Shown piece by piece: positions 8,674 through 16,863 of a stretch of 46,482 nucleotides of DNA (position 1 is its first letter; every line of letters starts with the position of its first letter). The position numbers were made by a program, and so were the translations under genes. The notes beneath the pieces are model-generated. The model was not told the DNA's origin, made no database searches, and was given only the letters and a program-made list of their open reading frames with translations. The stretch comes from Candidatus Latescibacterota bacterium (GTDB lineage: Bacteria > JAAXHH01). Where the stretch lies: contig JAJEHX010000004.1 in the NCBI GenBank assembly GCA_022823465.1, positions 1 through 46,482 on the forward strand, given 5' to 3'.

Positions 8674-8940
8674 TCACCGCGGTTTGTCGGCCGTGGCTTT
8701 GATGCGTTCCCACAGAGCCGGCAGCAGTTCCGGTGTTTCCGGTGCCGGATCAGCCATAACTCTCGGGTCTTCGACGGCTGTGGCCCTGATGTGTTCCCAT
8801 AGAGCCAACCGGTCGCCCATGCGCTCTGCCGGTTGGGCTGACGCATCTTCAGATGCCGTTTCTGTTTCTTGGGAAAACGCCGGCAGTGGACCCGCGGCCA
8901 ATACCAGCACGATTCCCGCGAAGATCACCAATCTGGTCAT
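8674..8940 (-). CDS. Small exported protein with duplicated LWExIxATA motif
   Basis: An 88-residue protein of unknown family. Start at 8940, preceded by an excellent GGAGGTG ribosome binding site at 6-nt spacing; the frame is open to 9018 but without such a site. Residues 1-24 form a signal peptide (MTRLVIFAGIVLVLAAG..PAFSQ). The mature part is acidic and contains LALWEHIRATA and PALWERIKATA, 29 residues apart, with matching DNA around 8689 and 8776, so the repeat arose by duplication. It is probably periplasmic. It has its own terminator downstream. No enzyme motif is present, and no function can be assigned. Confidence 0.75.
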   Translation of the reverse strand: MTRLVIFAGIVLVLAAGPLPAFSQETETASEDASAQPAERMGDRLALWEHIRATAVEDPRVMADPAPETPELLPALWERIKATADKPR

Positions 8941-9412
8941 GATACACCTCCCATAAAGGCATGTGGATTGACTCTGCCTGATTAGACATCGCAGGAGGTT
9001 ATTGGGTTGTATGCTCAATGGCCGTCCGGTAGTGTATCAAATTGAAATCCCAAACCCTCACCGTCCGGCGTTCGATCTCTACTGTTGACTCCTGCTAGTA
9101 GCCGGCCGAATACCCTGGAACCGACAACTGACCAGTCCAAAACGGGTTAGATTTCTCGCAATTTCGAATCCAACTTTTACGGTTTATTCACATAACATAA
9201 CGTGTAAAAACTGTAAAACGACCGCGTTGTACCGGTTTACAGCCTCAAGTGTCCTCCCTCTGAAATAATCCTCCCTCCTAAAACTGTTTTCCATCTGAAC
9301 AGTATCTTCTTTGAACTGTTTTCCTTTTCTTGGGCGGGTTACAAGCTATCATTGAGAGTAACTTCTAAAAACAATGGCGTCATAAAACCTCTAAGCAGCG
9401 GGAGGGGTACAA
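8941..9412. other. Non-coding AT-richer stretch with ACTGTT repeats
   Basis: No convincing gene is seen in these 472 bases. The stretch is clearly lower in GC than its surroundings. It contains an inverted repeat, actgtt (9283-9288) and aacagt (9298-9303), with another gaactgtt at 9313-9320. The longer phrase aactgttttcc occurs twice. These sit about 95-130 bp upstream of the lipoprotein start at 9413 and could be regulator sites; this is inference only. Confidence 0.35.
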
Positions 9413-10465
9413 GTGCGGGTAACGATCTCAATCCTATCTGTAATCATCTTAGCTTGCTCTGGTGATTCAAACCCCATAAACAACTCAGAGCCAGTTATTT
9501 TGGAACGCTCTGTACAAACCATACATCCCGTACTGGGTGTGCGTATCGCCGCGGAAGTGAACGACGGTTCATACGACAGAGACGACTACAAATACTCTAG
9601 TTCAATCGAGGCTGATATTGTGAATCAACAGGGCGGTTTATTCTCTCCCTACTCGCTTATTTGCTTCAATTCTGCTACTGATACGGATATAGAACATATC
9701 GTAGCCGCAGCCGAGGCACATGCAAGTGGCATGCATGCCAGAACCGAAGAGGAACGGGGAGAATTTGGCGAGGACCTGGACAACCTCACCCTTGCGGCCC
9801 CAGGCTTAAACCGAAATCAGAAGTCCGACAATGACCCGGCTGAATGGATGCCCGACAACAACAGATGCTGGTACGTAGGCAAATGGGTGGAGATTAAAAA
9901 GAAGTTCAATCTGACTATGGACCAGGCCGAGGCGGACTCCATAGCCGCAGTCTACCAGGAATGCGATTCCTTCGATATGATCCGGCCTGTCTGCGCTGTA
10001 GGTCTGCCCGAGTCTGAATACTACGATTTCAGATGGAGCAGGTGGGGTGATAGCAAGGAAGAGGTACAATCGACAGAGCAGGATACGCTAGCATATAGCC
10101 AGGTGGATAGCACCAGCGTAACTGGATCGGTCACCGGAGTATTGACCTTCAATGATGAGGTTTCCGATACTGTAACGGTAATGTACTCATTTACGGACAA
10201 CGCTCTGTCGTCAGGATCGTATGTGTTTGCGACGGATGTACCAGTCAGTCGGATGGATACCATTCAGACCGTACTTAGTGAACGATACGGCACTGGCGAG
10301 GAAGAAGAAGGGTATACCCTGTGGAGGCGTAATGAACGGACATGGGTGACCCTGTACCCAGCTACAGAAGAAGAGCCAATGAGCATTGTCTATGTGGAGC
10401 AGCTAACTGCCGGTAACAATGACTATAGCGATCTACCATTGCGCGTGGTGATTCCTACTGAATAA
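9413..10465 (+). CDS. Predicted lipoprotein of unknown function
   Basis: 350 residues, GTG start at 9413 with GGGAGGGG upstream at good spacing. The N-terminus MRVTISILSVIILAC ends in a lipobox, predicting lipid attachment at Cys15. The mature part is acidic, with many Ser/Thr/Asp/Glu and a few cysteines (CFNS, NNRCWYVG, YQECDS, PVCAVG) that could form disulfides. Residues about 60-170 include repeated acidic-aromatic stretches; the C-terminal half has alternating short beta-like segments (GSVTGVLTFNDEVSDTVTVMYSF). I do not recognise the family. Codon use and base composition are more AT-rich than the flanking metabolic genes, so acquisition by transfer is possible. It stands alone, with 139 bp before the next gene. 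Confidence 0.7.
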   Translation: MRVTISILSVIILACSGDSNPINNSEPVILERSVQTIHPVLGVRIAAEVNDGSYDRDDYKYSSSIEADIVNQQGGLFSPYSLICFNSATDTDIEHIVAAAEAHASGMHARTEEERGEFGEDLDNLTLAAPGLNRNQKSDNDPAEWMPDNNRCWYVGKWVEIKKKFNLTMDQAEADSIAAVYQECDSFDMIRPVCAVGLPESEYYDFRWSRWGDSKEEVQSTEQDTLAYSQVDSTSVTGSVTGVLTFNDEVSDTVTVMYSFTDNALSSGSYVFATDVPVSRMDTIQTVLSERYGTGEEEEGYTLWRRNERTWVTLYPATEEEPMSIVYVEQLTAGNNDYSDLPLRVVIPTE

Positions 10466-10604
10466 ACAGACATCCTTCATAGACACTAGTGAAAGGGCGA
10501 GATTTCAAACTGTTGTACTATCGAAATCGCTGACACACCGGAACGGCGTTACCAGAGCCGTAGTAAGAACGGTTCGGGTAGCACGCAAAGAATAAGAGGG
10601 ATTC

Positions 10605-11390
10605 ATGGCAGGAAAGTCATGGGCATTCGCCCTGGTACTCGTTTACCTGATGGCGATCGCGGGCACAACGCAAGTGACATTAGCCCAGGACGGTTCAACC
10701 GGTTGGGGTCAGGCGAAGACCTACGTCGGCGCTTTCTCGGGAATGGGCGCCGTGGACGTTCGAATGACCGACACCGATGGCTTTTCGGGGTCGGACGGCA
10801 TCCCCGGCCAGACATACGACTACGACGACACGGGGCTCGCGGTAGGTGTCGTGGCGGGGCGACACTTTCATTTGGGACGTGTGCAGTTCTTGTTCGAGGC
10901 GGACGGAGCGTTCGGCGGTCTCCCGACCGCTTCCCGGCAGATGGACCCCATTGGACTGGACGAAACGGCTGCGACGGAACTGCATTGGGTCGGGACGGCG
11001 CGTATTGGCGTTCGAAAATCTCTCGGTCGTTTCGGCGTGTTCCTCACCGGCGGCGCGTCGGTTGCCGGAATCTCGAACTCCTTCACCGATCTCGATGCGG
11101 GAACGGACGGGCTCGAGCGCGTGGACCCCGACGATTCCTTCGACGACCGGTTGACACGAGTCGGGTGGGTTGCCGGGACCGGAATAGAAACGCCGGTGGC
11201 CAGCGCCTGGACCCTCCGATTCGAAGGTTTGTACATGGATTTCGGCGAATCCGATCACCAGGCGGAGAACCGGCTTGGCGTCAACACCGGCGTTTGTGGA
11301 CCGAGTGGACTTCCAAGTCCTTGCCGCTACGGCGTTGCTCAACGGTTCGCTGTCCTCCGTCTGATCCTCGTTCGCAGTTTTGGCGGATGA
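10605..11390 (+). CDS. Outer-membrane beta-barrel protein (porin-like)
   Basis: 261 residues with a signal peptide (MAGKSWAFALVLVYLMAIAGTT..TLAQ) and AGAGGG four bases before the ATG. The mature protein alternates polar and hydrophobic residues in strands separated by Gly/Asp turns: TYVGAFSGMG, GLAVGVVAGRHFHLGRVQFLFEADGAF, WVGTARIGVRKSLGRFGVFLTGGASVAG, VGWVAGTGIE and LRFEGLYMDFG. This matches the small barrel family that includes Omp25/31-type and opacity-like proteins. The two cysteines near the end (VCGPSGLPSPC) may form a loop disulfide. The last strand (RFAVLRLILVRSFGG) lacks the usual terminal aromatic residue. A structural or adhesion role is likely; no enzymatic motif is visible. Confidence 0.75.
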   Translation: MAGKSWAFALVLVYLMAIAGTTQVTLAQDGSTGWGQAKTYVGAFSGMGAVDVRMTDTDGFSGSDGIPGQTYDYDDTGLAVGVVAGRHFHLGRVQFLFEADGAFGGLPTASRQMDPIGLDETAATELHWVGTARIGVRKSLGRFGVFLTGGASVAGISNSFTDLDAGTDGLERVDPDDSFDDRLTRVGWVAGTGIETPVASAWTLRFEGLYMDFGESDHQAENRLGVNTGVCGPSGLPSPCRYGVAQRFAVLRLILVRSFGG

Positions 11391-11478
11391 TCGTCGCGCT
11401 AATTGTTATGGCCGGTAAGCAGTATCTTGCGCCGTGACAAAGCCTTGACAAAATCCTGACAAAGTACTGATTCAAATC

Positions 11479-12450
11479 ATGCCTTCCCATCCCACACTAC
11501 CGGATATCGTCAAGGCCCGGCGCTTCCTGAACGAGCACCTGGCGCCGACGCCGATGTACCGTTCCGCAGGGTTCAGCGAGGCGCTGGACCTGGAACTCCA
11601 CGTCAAGTACGAGAACTTCCAGCCCATCCGCTCGTTCAAAGTCAGGGGCGGGTTGTACACCATGTCCCTACTCGACGAGGACCAGTGCGCCCGGGGCGTC
11701 ACGACGGCGTCCACAGGCAACCACGGCCAGGGCATCGCCTACGGGGGCGGCGCGATGGGCGTCCCCGTCACGGTGGTCGTCCCCCATGGAACGCCCGAGG
11801 TGAAAAGCCAGGCCATCCGGCGCCTCGGTGCCGAGTTGGTCGTCCACGGCGAGACGATCGCCGACGGTTTCGCCCGGTCCCGGGAGATCGCGGAAGAAAC
11901 CGGCATGGTGTATATCGAGGACGGGGAAGACTTCGGACTCATGGCAGGCGCAGGCACGATCGGCCTGGAGATCATGGAGGATCTGCCAGACGCGGATGCC
12001 GTGGTGTTGCCCGTGGGCGGCGGCAACCTGATCGCGGGGGTGGGTACGGCCGTCAAGGCCATCAACCCGGACGTGCGCCTCATCGGCGTCCAGGCATCCA
12101 ACGCGCCGTCGGTGTACCGGTCCTGGCAGGCAGGCCGGACCGTGACCACGGCGACCTGCGACACCTTTGCCGGGGGCCTGGCGACGACCTACCCCGGCGG
12201 CCTGGCATTCGAGGCATTGAAGGACCTCGTAGACGAGATGCACCTCGTCACCGAAGAAGAGATGAAACAGGCGATCCCCGTCGTCCTCGAGCACACCGGG
12301 TTCATCGCGGAAGGCGCCGTCGCGGCGGTATTCGCCCTGTGCATGCGCGAGGCTGCCTCGTGGCGGGGACAGCGCATCGCCGCACTGTTCAGCGGCGGCA
12401 ACCTGGGGATGGACGGCGTGCGGGAAATGGTCCATTACCTGAACGAATAA
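11479..12450 (+). CDS. Threonine/serine dehydratase-like PLP enzyme
   Basis: 323 residues of the fold-type II PLP family (threonine dehydratase, serine racemase, related ammonia-lyases). The Schiff-base lysine is in SFKVRGG (K53-54 region), the substrate Ser/Asn loop is STGNHGQG, and the phosphate-binding glycine loop is PVGGGNL at about 176. The end (LFSGGNLGMDG) carries the serine that contacts the pyridine nitrogen. It is shorter than biosynthetic IlvA and has no ACT domain, so a catabolic or serine-racemase-like role is more likely than regulated isoleucine synthesis. Exact substrate unknown: L-threonine, L-serine and 3-hydroxyaspartate are all possible. No clear ribosome binding site is seen before 11479. 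The TPP enzyme follows after 86 bp on the same strand, so the two may be co-transcribed. Confidence 0.88.
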   Translation: MPSHPTLPDIVKARRFLNEHLAPTPMYRSAGFSEALDLELHVKYENFQPIRSFKVRGGLYTMSLLDEDQCARGVTTASTGNHGQGIAYGGGAMGVPVTVVVPHGTPEVKSQAIRRLGAELVVHGETIADGFARSREIAEETGMVYIEDGEDFGLMAGAGTIGLEIMEDLPDADAVVLPVGGGNLIAGVGTAVKAINPDVRLIGVQASNAPSVYRSWQAGRTVTTATCDTFAGGLATTYPGGLAFEALKDLVDEMHLVTEEEMKQAIPVVLEHTGFIAEGAVAAVFALCMREAASWRGQRIAALFSGGNLGMDGVREMVHYLNE

Positions 12451-12536
12451 ACGCCCCACTAACTGGACGATTTAAACTCCACAATTTGATTCAACAATCT
12501 GACGCCACAATCTGAAAGAAGAGAAATGAGGACGAA

Positions 12537-14171
12537 ATGAACGTCGCGCAGGCGGTTGCCCACGTGTTGAAGCAGGAAGGGGTCGAGTACCTCTTCGCGT
12601 ACCCGGTCAATCCGTTGATCGAGACAGCCGCCGAGCTGGACATCCGCACGGTGATCGTCCGGCAGGAGCGGATCGGCCTCCACATGGCGGACGCGATGAG
12701 CCGGATGTCGTCGGGGCGGAAAATCGGCGTGTTCTGCATGCAGAGTGGGCCGGGCACGGAGAACGCCTACGGCGGCGTGGCCCAGGCCTTCGGCGAATCG
12801 GTGCCCATCGTGGTGCTCCCCATGGGATACCGGAGGACGGTCGCCCAGATACCGCCGAATTTCCACGCCTATCTCAACTTCCAGCACATCACCAAGTCCT
12901 GTGAATACCTGGTACAGCCCGAGAACGTTTCGGAAGTCATGCGCCGGGCCTTCACACAGGTCAAAAACGGGCGGCCCGGCCCTGCGCTGGTGGAGTTCCC
13001 GACCGACATCCTAGACGAGGAGGTGCAGGAACCCCTGGATTACCGGCCGACCCCGTCCGTGCGCGTCGGACCGGATCCGGACGCGGTGCGCGACGCGGCC
13101 GAGGCCCTGGTCGCGGCGGAAAGGCCGGTCATCTACGCCGGACAGGGGGTGCATTACGCCCAGGCCTGGCCCGAACTCAAGCAACTGGCCGAGCTGCTTG
13201 AAGCCCCGGTGACCACCAGCCTGGACGGCAAGAGCGCCTTCCCGGAAAACCATCCCCTCTCCCTGGGAAACGGAGGCCGGTCCATGCCGGAGCCCGTTCA
13301 TGTCTTCGTTCAAAACGCCGATGTTATCTTCGGCATCGGGTGCAGCTTCACCCGGACGAACTTCGGACTGACGATGCCCGAGGGCAAGACCTACATCCAC
13401 GCCACGCTGGATCCCGGCGACATCAACAAGGACGTGGCGTGCCACTATCCGATCGTGGGCGACGCCGCGCTCACCCTCCGGGCCCTTATCGACGAGGTTT
13501 CGGACCGGCTCAAGAACAAGCCGCGCGGTCGATACGACGGGGTCGTGCGCGAGATACAAGCGATCCGGCAGCGCTGGATGAAGGCCTGGACGCCGAAACT
13601 CAGGGACGCTTCAACGCCTTTCTCGCCGTACCGGGTCATCAGCGACATGATAGAGACGGTCGACATCGACCGGACGGTCATCACGCATGACGCGGGCAGC
13701 CCGCGGGACCAGTTGACCCCCTTCTGGCCCTCGACCACGCCCCTGAGCTACATTGGCTGGGGCAAGACCACGCAGCTCGGCTACGGCCTCGGCCTGGCCA
13801 TGGGTGCGAAACTCGCCCATCCGGACAGGCTCTGCATCAACGTGTGGGGCGACGCGGCCATCGGGTTCACGGGCATGGACTTCGAAACGGCCGTGCGCGA
13901 GCGCATCCCCATCCTCTCCGTCCTCTTCAACAACCACTCCATGGCTATCGAGATCCCCGTCATGCCCACGTCGCAGGCAAAGTACGGCGCGACCGACATT
14001 TCTGGGAACTACGCCCTGATGGCGGAAGCCTTCGGCGGCTACGGGGAGCGGGTCGAATCTCCCGACGAGATCATCCCGGCGCTGAAGCGGGGCATAAGGA
14101 AAACAGAGGAGGGCGTGCCGGCGCTGCTGGAGTTCATGACCAGCAAGGAAATCGACTTCTCATTCTTCTGA
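12537..14171 (+). CDS. Thiamine-pyrophosphate enzyme of the acetolactate synthase/benzoylformate decarboxylase superfamily
   Basis: 544 residues with the three-domain TPP layout. The N-terminal Pyr domain has the catalytic Glu in VIVRQERIGLHMADAMSR (about 41-58) and the phrase CMQSGPGTENA. A central domain follows (about 190-330). The C-terminal PP domain has the cofactor motif WGDAAIGF...ILSVLFNNHSMA (about 436-466), where GD and NN ligate Mg-TPP. The ribosome binding site is GAGGA before the ATG. No FAD-specific or regulatory subunit gene is adjacent. The family includes acetolactate synthase, sulfopyruvate decarboxylase, oxalyl-CoA decarboxylase and many uncharacterised decarboxylases. The sequence alone does not decide among these, so no gene symbol is given. 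It converges with the ThiO-like gene. Confidence 0.88.
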   Translation: MNVAQAVAHVLKQEGVEYLFAYPVNPLIETAAELDIRTVIVRQERIGLHMADAMSRMSSGRKIGVFCMQSGPGTENAYGGVAQAFGESVPIVVLPMGYRRTVAQIPPNFHAYLNFQHITKSCEYLVQPENVSEVMRRAFTQVKNGRPGPALVEFPTDILDEEVQEPLDYRPTPSVRVGPDPDAVRDAAEALVAAERPVIYAGQGVHYAQAWPELKQLAELLEAPVTTSLDGKSAFPENHPLSLGNGGRSMPEPVHVFVQNADVIFGIGCSFTRTNFGLTMPEGKTYIHATLDPGDINKDVACHYPIVGDAALTLRALIDEVSDRLKNKPRGRYDGVVREIQAIRQRWMKAWTPKLRDASTPFSPYRVISDMIETVDIDRTVITHDAGSPRDQLTPFWPSTTPLSYIGWGKTTQLGYGLGLAMGAKLAHPDRLCINVWGDAAIGFTGMDFETAVRERIPILSVLFNNHSMAIEIPVMPTSQAKYGATDISGNYALMAEAFGGYGERVESPDEIIPALKRGIRKTEEGVPALLEFMTSKEIDFSFF

Positions 14172-14183
14172 TTTGACCGGGGC

Positions 14184-15296
14184 TTACTTTCCTTCAAAAC
14201 GATCCGGCAGGAACGGGGCCATGGCCTCCGGTACCGTACCGGTTGCCAGGTAATCCGCCAACAGTTTACCGGTTATCGGGGCCAGGAGTATGCCATTGCG
14301 GTAGTGCCCGGTGGCGAGGACGAGGTCTTTGAGGCCCGCGGGACCGAGTATGGGCTTACCGTCCTTCGACATGGGACGCAGCCCCGCCCACGTCTCCACG
14401 ACCGGCGCGCCGGCCAGGGCGGGCGCCATGCGGAGTCCGTTCTTCATCACGTCAGACAGTCCGCCAGCCGTCACCCTGGAGTCGAACCCCGTCTTCTCCA
14501 CCGTGGCGCCCAGCAGCACGCGGCCGTCCCGGCGAGGCACGAGATATTGGCCCAGGCCGTTGATGACCCGCGTAATGGCAGTCAGCCCGCTTCCGTCCAC
14601 GCAGACGATCTGGCCCCGTACGGGTTGCACGGGCGGCGCCTGGCCGGGTAGCCAGTTGAGCAGGCCGGACCACGCGCCCGCGGCGATGACCACCCGGTCC
14701 GCGCCGATGCGTTCGCCCGGCAGGACGACCCCGGCCGCCCGGTCTCGCCGAACGATCACGTCGATGGCCGGATCCCCCGTGCGGAAGTCTCCTCCCCGGT
14801 TTTTGACTGCGGCGACCAGGGCCTGCACGAGCCGCCTGTTTTCCACCTGGTGCATCCCTTCGAACAACAGGCCGCATTGGATATCGGTCGAAAGCATGGG
14901 TTCAAGCGTACGGGCCTCTTCCCCGGTGAGTTGCTCGACAGGCAGCCCCAGTTCCAGTTGGTGGCGGTACCGCTGCGCCAGCTTTTCGGATTCCTCGTCG
15001 TCGAAGGCGACCTGTAATCCCCCTTCGGTCCGGTGCTCGATGTCGATACCGGTCTCGTTCAGCAGCCTGGCGGACCAATCCGCGAACAGGTCCCGGCTCG
15101 ACAGGCACAGGTCCAGGTAGGGGCGATGAAAGGGCAGCGCGCCCTGGGGCGCCAGAACGCCCGCCGAAGCCCAGGAGGCGCCCATGCCCGGCTGACGCGA
15201 ATCCACGAGGGTTACGCGCGTCCCCCGGCACAGCAGTTCGTGGGCGATGGAAAGGCCGATAACGCCCGCGCCCACGATGACAACGTCCGTTCGCAT
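14184..15296 (-). CDS. thiO: Glycine oxidase ThiO-like FAD-dependent amino-acid oxidase
   Basis: 370 residues of the DAO/ThiO family, which oxidises glycine or other small amines with FAD and O2, giving iminoglycine for the thiazole ring of thiamine in some bacteria. The FAD dinucleotide motif is VIVGAGVIGLSIA (6-18), followed by the acidic residue of the second strand in VTLVDS. The C-terminal signature ETWAGLRPMSKDGKPILGP and ATGHYRNGILLAPITGK is characteristic of ThiO. GGGA-type bases precede the ATG at 15296. No other thi genes (thiG, thiS, thiH) are in the window, so a role in catabolism of another amine is also possible. The symbol rests on family resemblance only. Confidence 0.82.
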   Translation of the reverse strand: MRTDVVIVGAGVIGLSIAHELLCRGTRVTLVDSRQPGMGASWASAGVLAPQGALPFHRPYLDLCLSSRDLFADWSARLLNETGIDIEHRTEGGLQVAFDDEESEKLAQRYRHQLELGLPVEQLTGEEARTLEPMLSTDIQCGLLFEGMHQVENRRLVQALVAAVKNRGGDFRTGDPAIDVIVRRDRAAGVVLPGERIGADRVVIAAGAWSGLLNWLPGQAPPVQPVRGQIVCVDGSGLTAITRVINGLGQYLVPRRDGRVLLGATVEKTGFDSRVTAGGLSDVMKNGLRMAPALAGAPVVETWAGLRPMSKDGKPILGPAGLKDLVLATGHYRNGILLAPITGKLLADYLATGTVPEAMAPFLPDRFEGK

Positions 15297-15464
15297 GGTT
15301 CCGTTCCCGGTATACTACGCTACAATCAACTTTATATTGATTTTAATAATCAACATTGACGATCTATTCAGGTCTGCGTTTTGCCGCTTACCACGCTGAA
15401 AGGCTTCACTGCTTGCCGCGCCGTAAAATCTCACCTGTTATCTAATCCCGCAGAGAAATTTCAC

Positions 15465-16538
15465 CTACCCGATCTCCGACGGGGCCACGGCACGGTGTTC
15501 CGCCATGGACAGGTAGCCGGCGTTGACCAGTTGCAGCGTCTTGAGGTTATCTCTCCCATTGGTCTCGGGAAGCCGGTCCTGTTCGATGGACGTCATCAGG
15601 TCTCCGATCGGGCCGATGAAGGAGTCGGGTATCCAGCGCTCTTCAAACCTATGGTTTATGGTCTCATTGGGGTCGATCTTCCGGCTGGAATAGGACAACG
15701 TGTCCGGCCGGCCGTGGGGATAGTCGTACAGCAGGCCGAAGGTCCCCGCGGCGTACCCTTCCGTGCCGTCGATGCGCAGCGTCGCGAAGCACTCCTCCGT
15801 CCAGTTGTTGTGATTGACGGAAACCAGGGCGCTGAAGGTGTCCGAGTACTCGAACACCGTGATCGTCCGTGTTTCACCGGTCGCCGCGTGTCCGGGATAG
15901 GACGCCCCGGACGAGAACACGCGCTCGGGTTGTCCGAAAAGGGACCGCATGCTGTCGAAGTAATGGATGCTGTGGAACATCAGGTCGAGGCCCTCGGCAT
16001 CGAGCACCCAGGGCCAGGCCCGCCATTCGGTCAGGATGCTCACGTCGATCACGGCCGAAGCGGGATCGCCCAGCAATCCCCGGTTCAGCAGGGTGCGGGA
16101 CGCCCGGACGGCCTGATCCCACCGCATCTGCTGGTTCACGGCCAGCTTCACGCCGCTTGCTTCCGCCATTTCCACGATCTCGACGGCCTCGGCGTATACG
16201 TTGGATAGCGGTTTCTGACAGAGGAGGTGCTTTCCGGCCGCCGTCACTTTCCTGACGAGTTCCTTCTGGTGCCAGGGCGGGACGGCGATGTCCACGATTT
16301 CCACCGCGGGGTCGTCGAGGAGCGCTTCCACGGAAGGGTACACCCTGGGCACCTCGAAGTCCCGGGCGGTCTGTTCCGCCTTGCCGCCGTCCGCGTCCGT
16401 CAGGCCGACCACGTTGAATCCCGCCTTGCGATAGGCGGGAAGGTGCGCGGCGTTTACGATCCCGCCCGCCCCGATGATGCCGATGCCGTAATCCCGCTTT
16501 TCTCCCAGTTTCGGGCGATAGTCCAGATCCAGATTCAT
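15465..16538 (-). CDS. Gfo/Idh/MocA-family oxidoreductase
   Basis: 357 residues, NAD(P)-dependent dehydrogenase family acting on sugars, inositols or related polyols. The Rossmann N-terminus reads YGIGIIGAGGIVNAAHLPAYRKAGFNVVGLTD, then VDIAVPPWHQKELVRKVTAAGKHLLCQKPLS. The lysine of CQKP and the Met/His-rich region after it (FHSIHYFDSMR) are in the expected places. Start chosen at ATG 16538 because GGAGG lies 8 bases upstream; a GTG three codons earlier (16547) would sit on that site. The leading residues MNLDLDYRPKLGEKRD are an extension seen in some environmental homologues. Substrate cannot be told. It is a single gene, 168 bp from the ThiO-like gene on the same strand. Confidence 0.9.
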   Translation of the reverse strand: MNLDLDYRPKLGEKRDYGIGIIGAGGIVNAAHLPAYRKAGFNVVGLTDADGGKAEQTARDFEVPRVYPSVEALLDDPAVEIVDIAVPPWHQKELVRKVTAAGKHLLCQKPLSNVYAEAVEIVEMAEASGVKLAVNQQMRWDQAVRASRTLLNRGLLGDPASAVIDVSILTEWRAWPWVLDAEGLDLMFHSIHYFDSMRSLFGQPERVFSSGASYPGHAATGETRTITVFEYSDTFSALVSVNHNNWTEECFATLRIDGTEGYAAGTFGLLYDYPHGRPDTLSYSSRKIDPNETINHRFEERWIPDSFIGPIGDLMTSIEQDRLPETNGRDNLKTLQLVNAGYLSMAEHRAVAPSEIG

Positions 16539-16747
16539 CTCATGCACCTCCTCGCTTTAAGCTCAATCTATAGTATCGTTAAACCCCGGTCAGAAGTGCA
16601 GTAATAATACGGCCACGCGGGCAGGCCCGACAGCAAAAACGCTTCGAATCCTCTGGTCCAGAATAGCCCGCCGGTATATTATTCACATCCACGGTGCCGG
16701 GGAACGTCACGACTTCCCGATCCGAGGGACCGGAGTGCACAAATCGT

Positions 16748-16819
16748 GCACGGCCGGCATCCAACGCACGGCCGGCATCCAACGCACGGCCGGCGTCCAA
16801 CGCACGGCCGGCATACGAC
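16748..16819. repeat. Intergenic tandem array, four 18-bp units
   Basis: Four head-to-tail copies of gcacggccggcatccaac at 16748, 16766, 16784 and 16802. The third has one change (gtcc) and the fourth differs at the end (atacgac). The array lies 45 bp upstream of the peptidase start and ends just before its ribosome binding region. The rest of the 316-base gap (16548-16863) shows no gene. Confidence 0.9.
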
Positions 16820-16863
16820 ACAAGTTCGCCACTTTTTAAGTCACTGCGTCTCAAGGTCCTTTC

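Noticed and set aside
16748-16819. Possible CRISPR or iteron array
   Set aside because: Only four 18-bp units without spacers; no replication or cas genes nearby.
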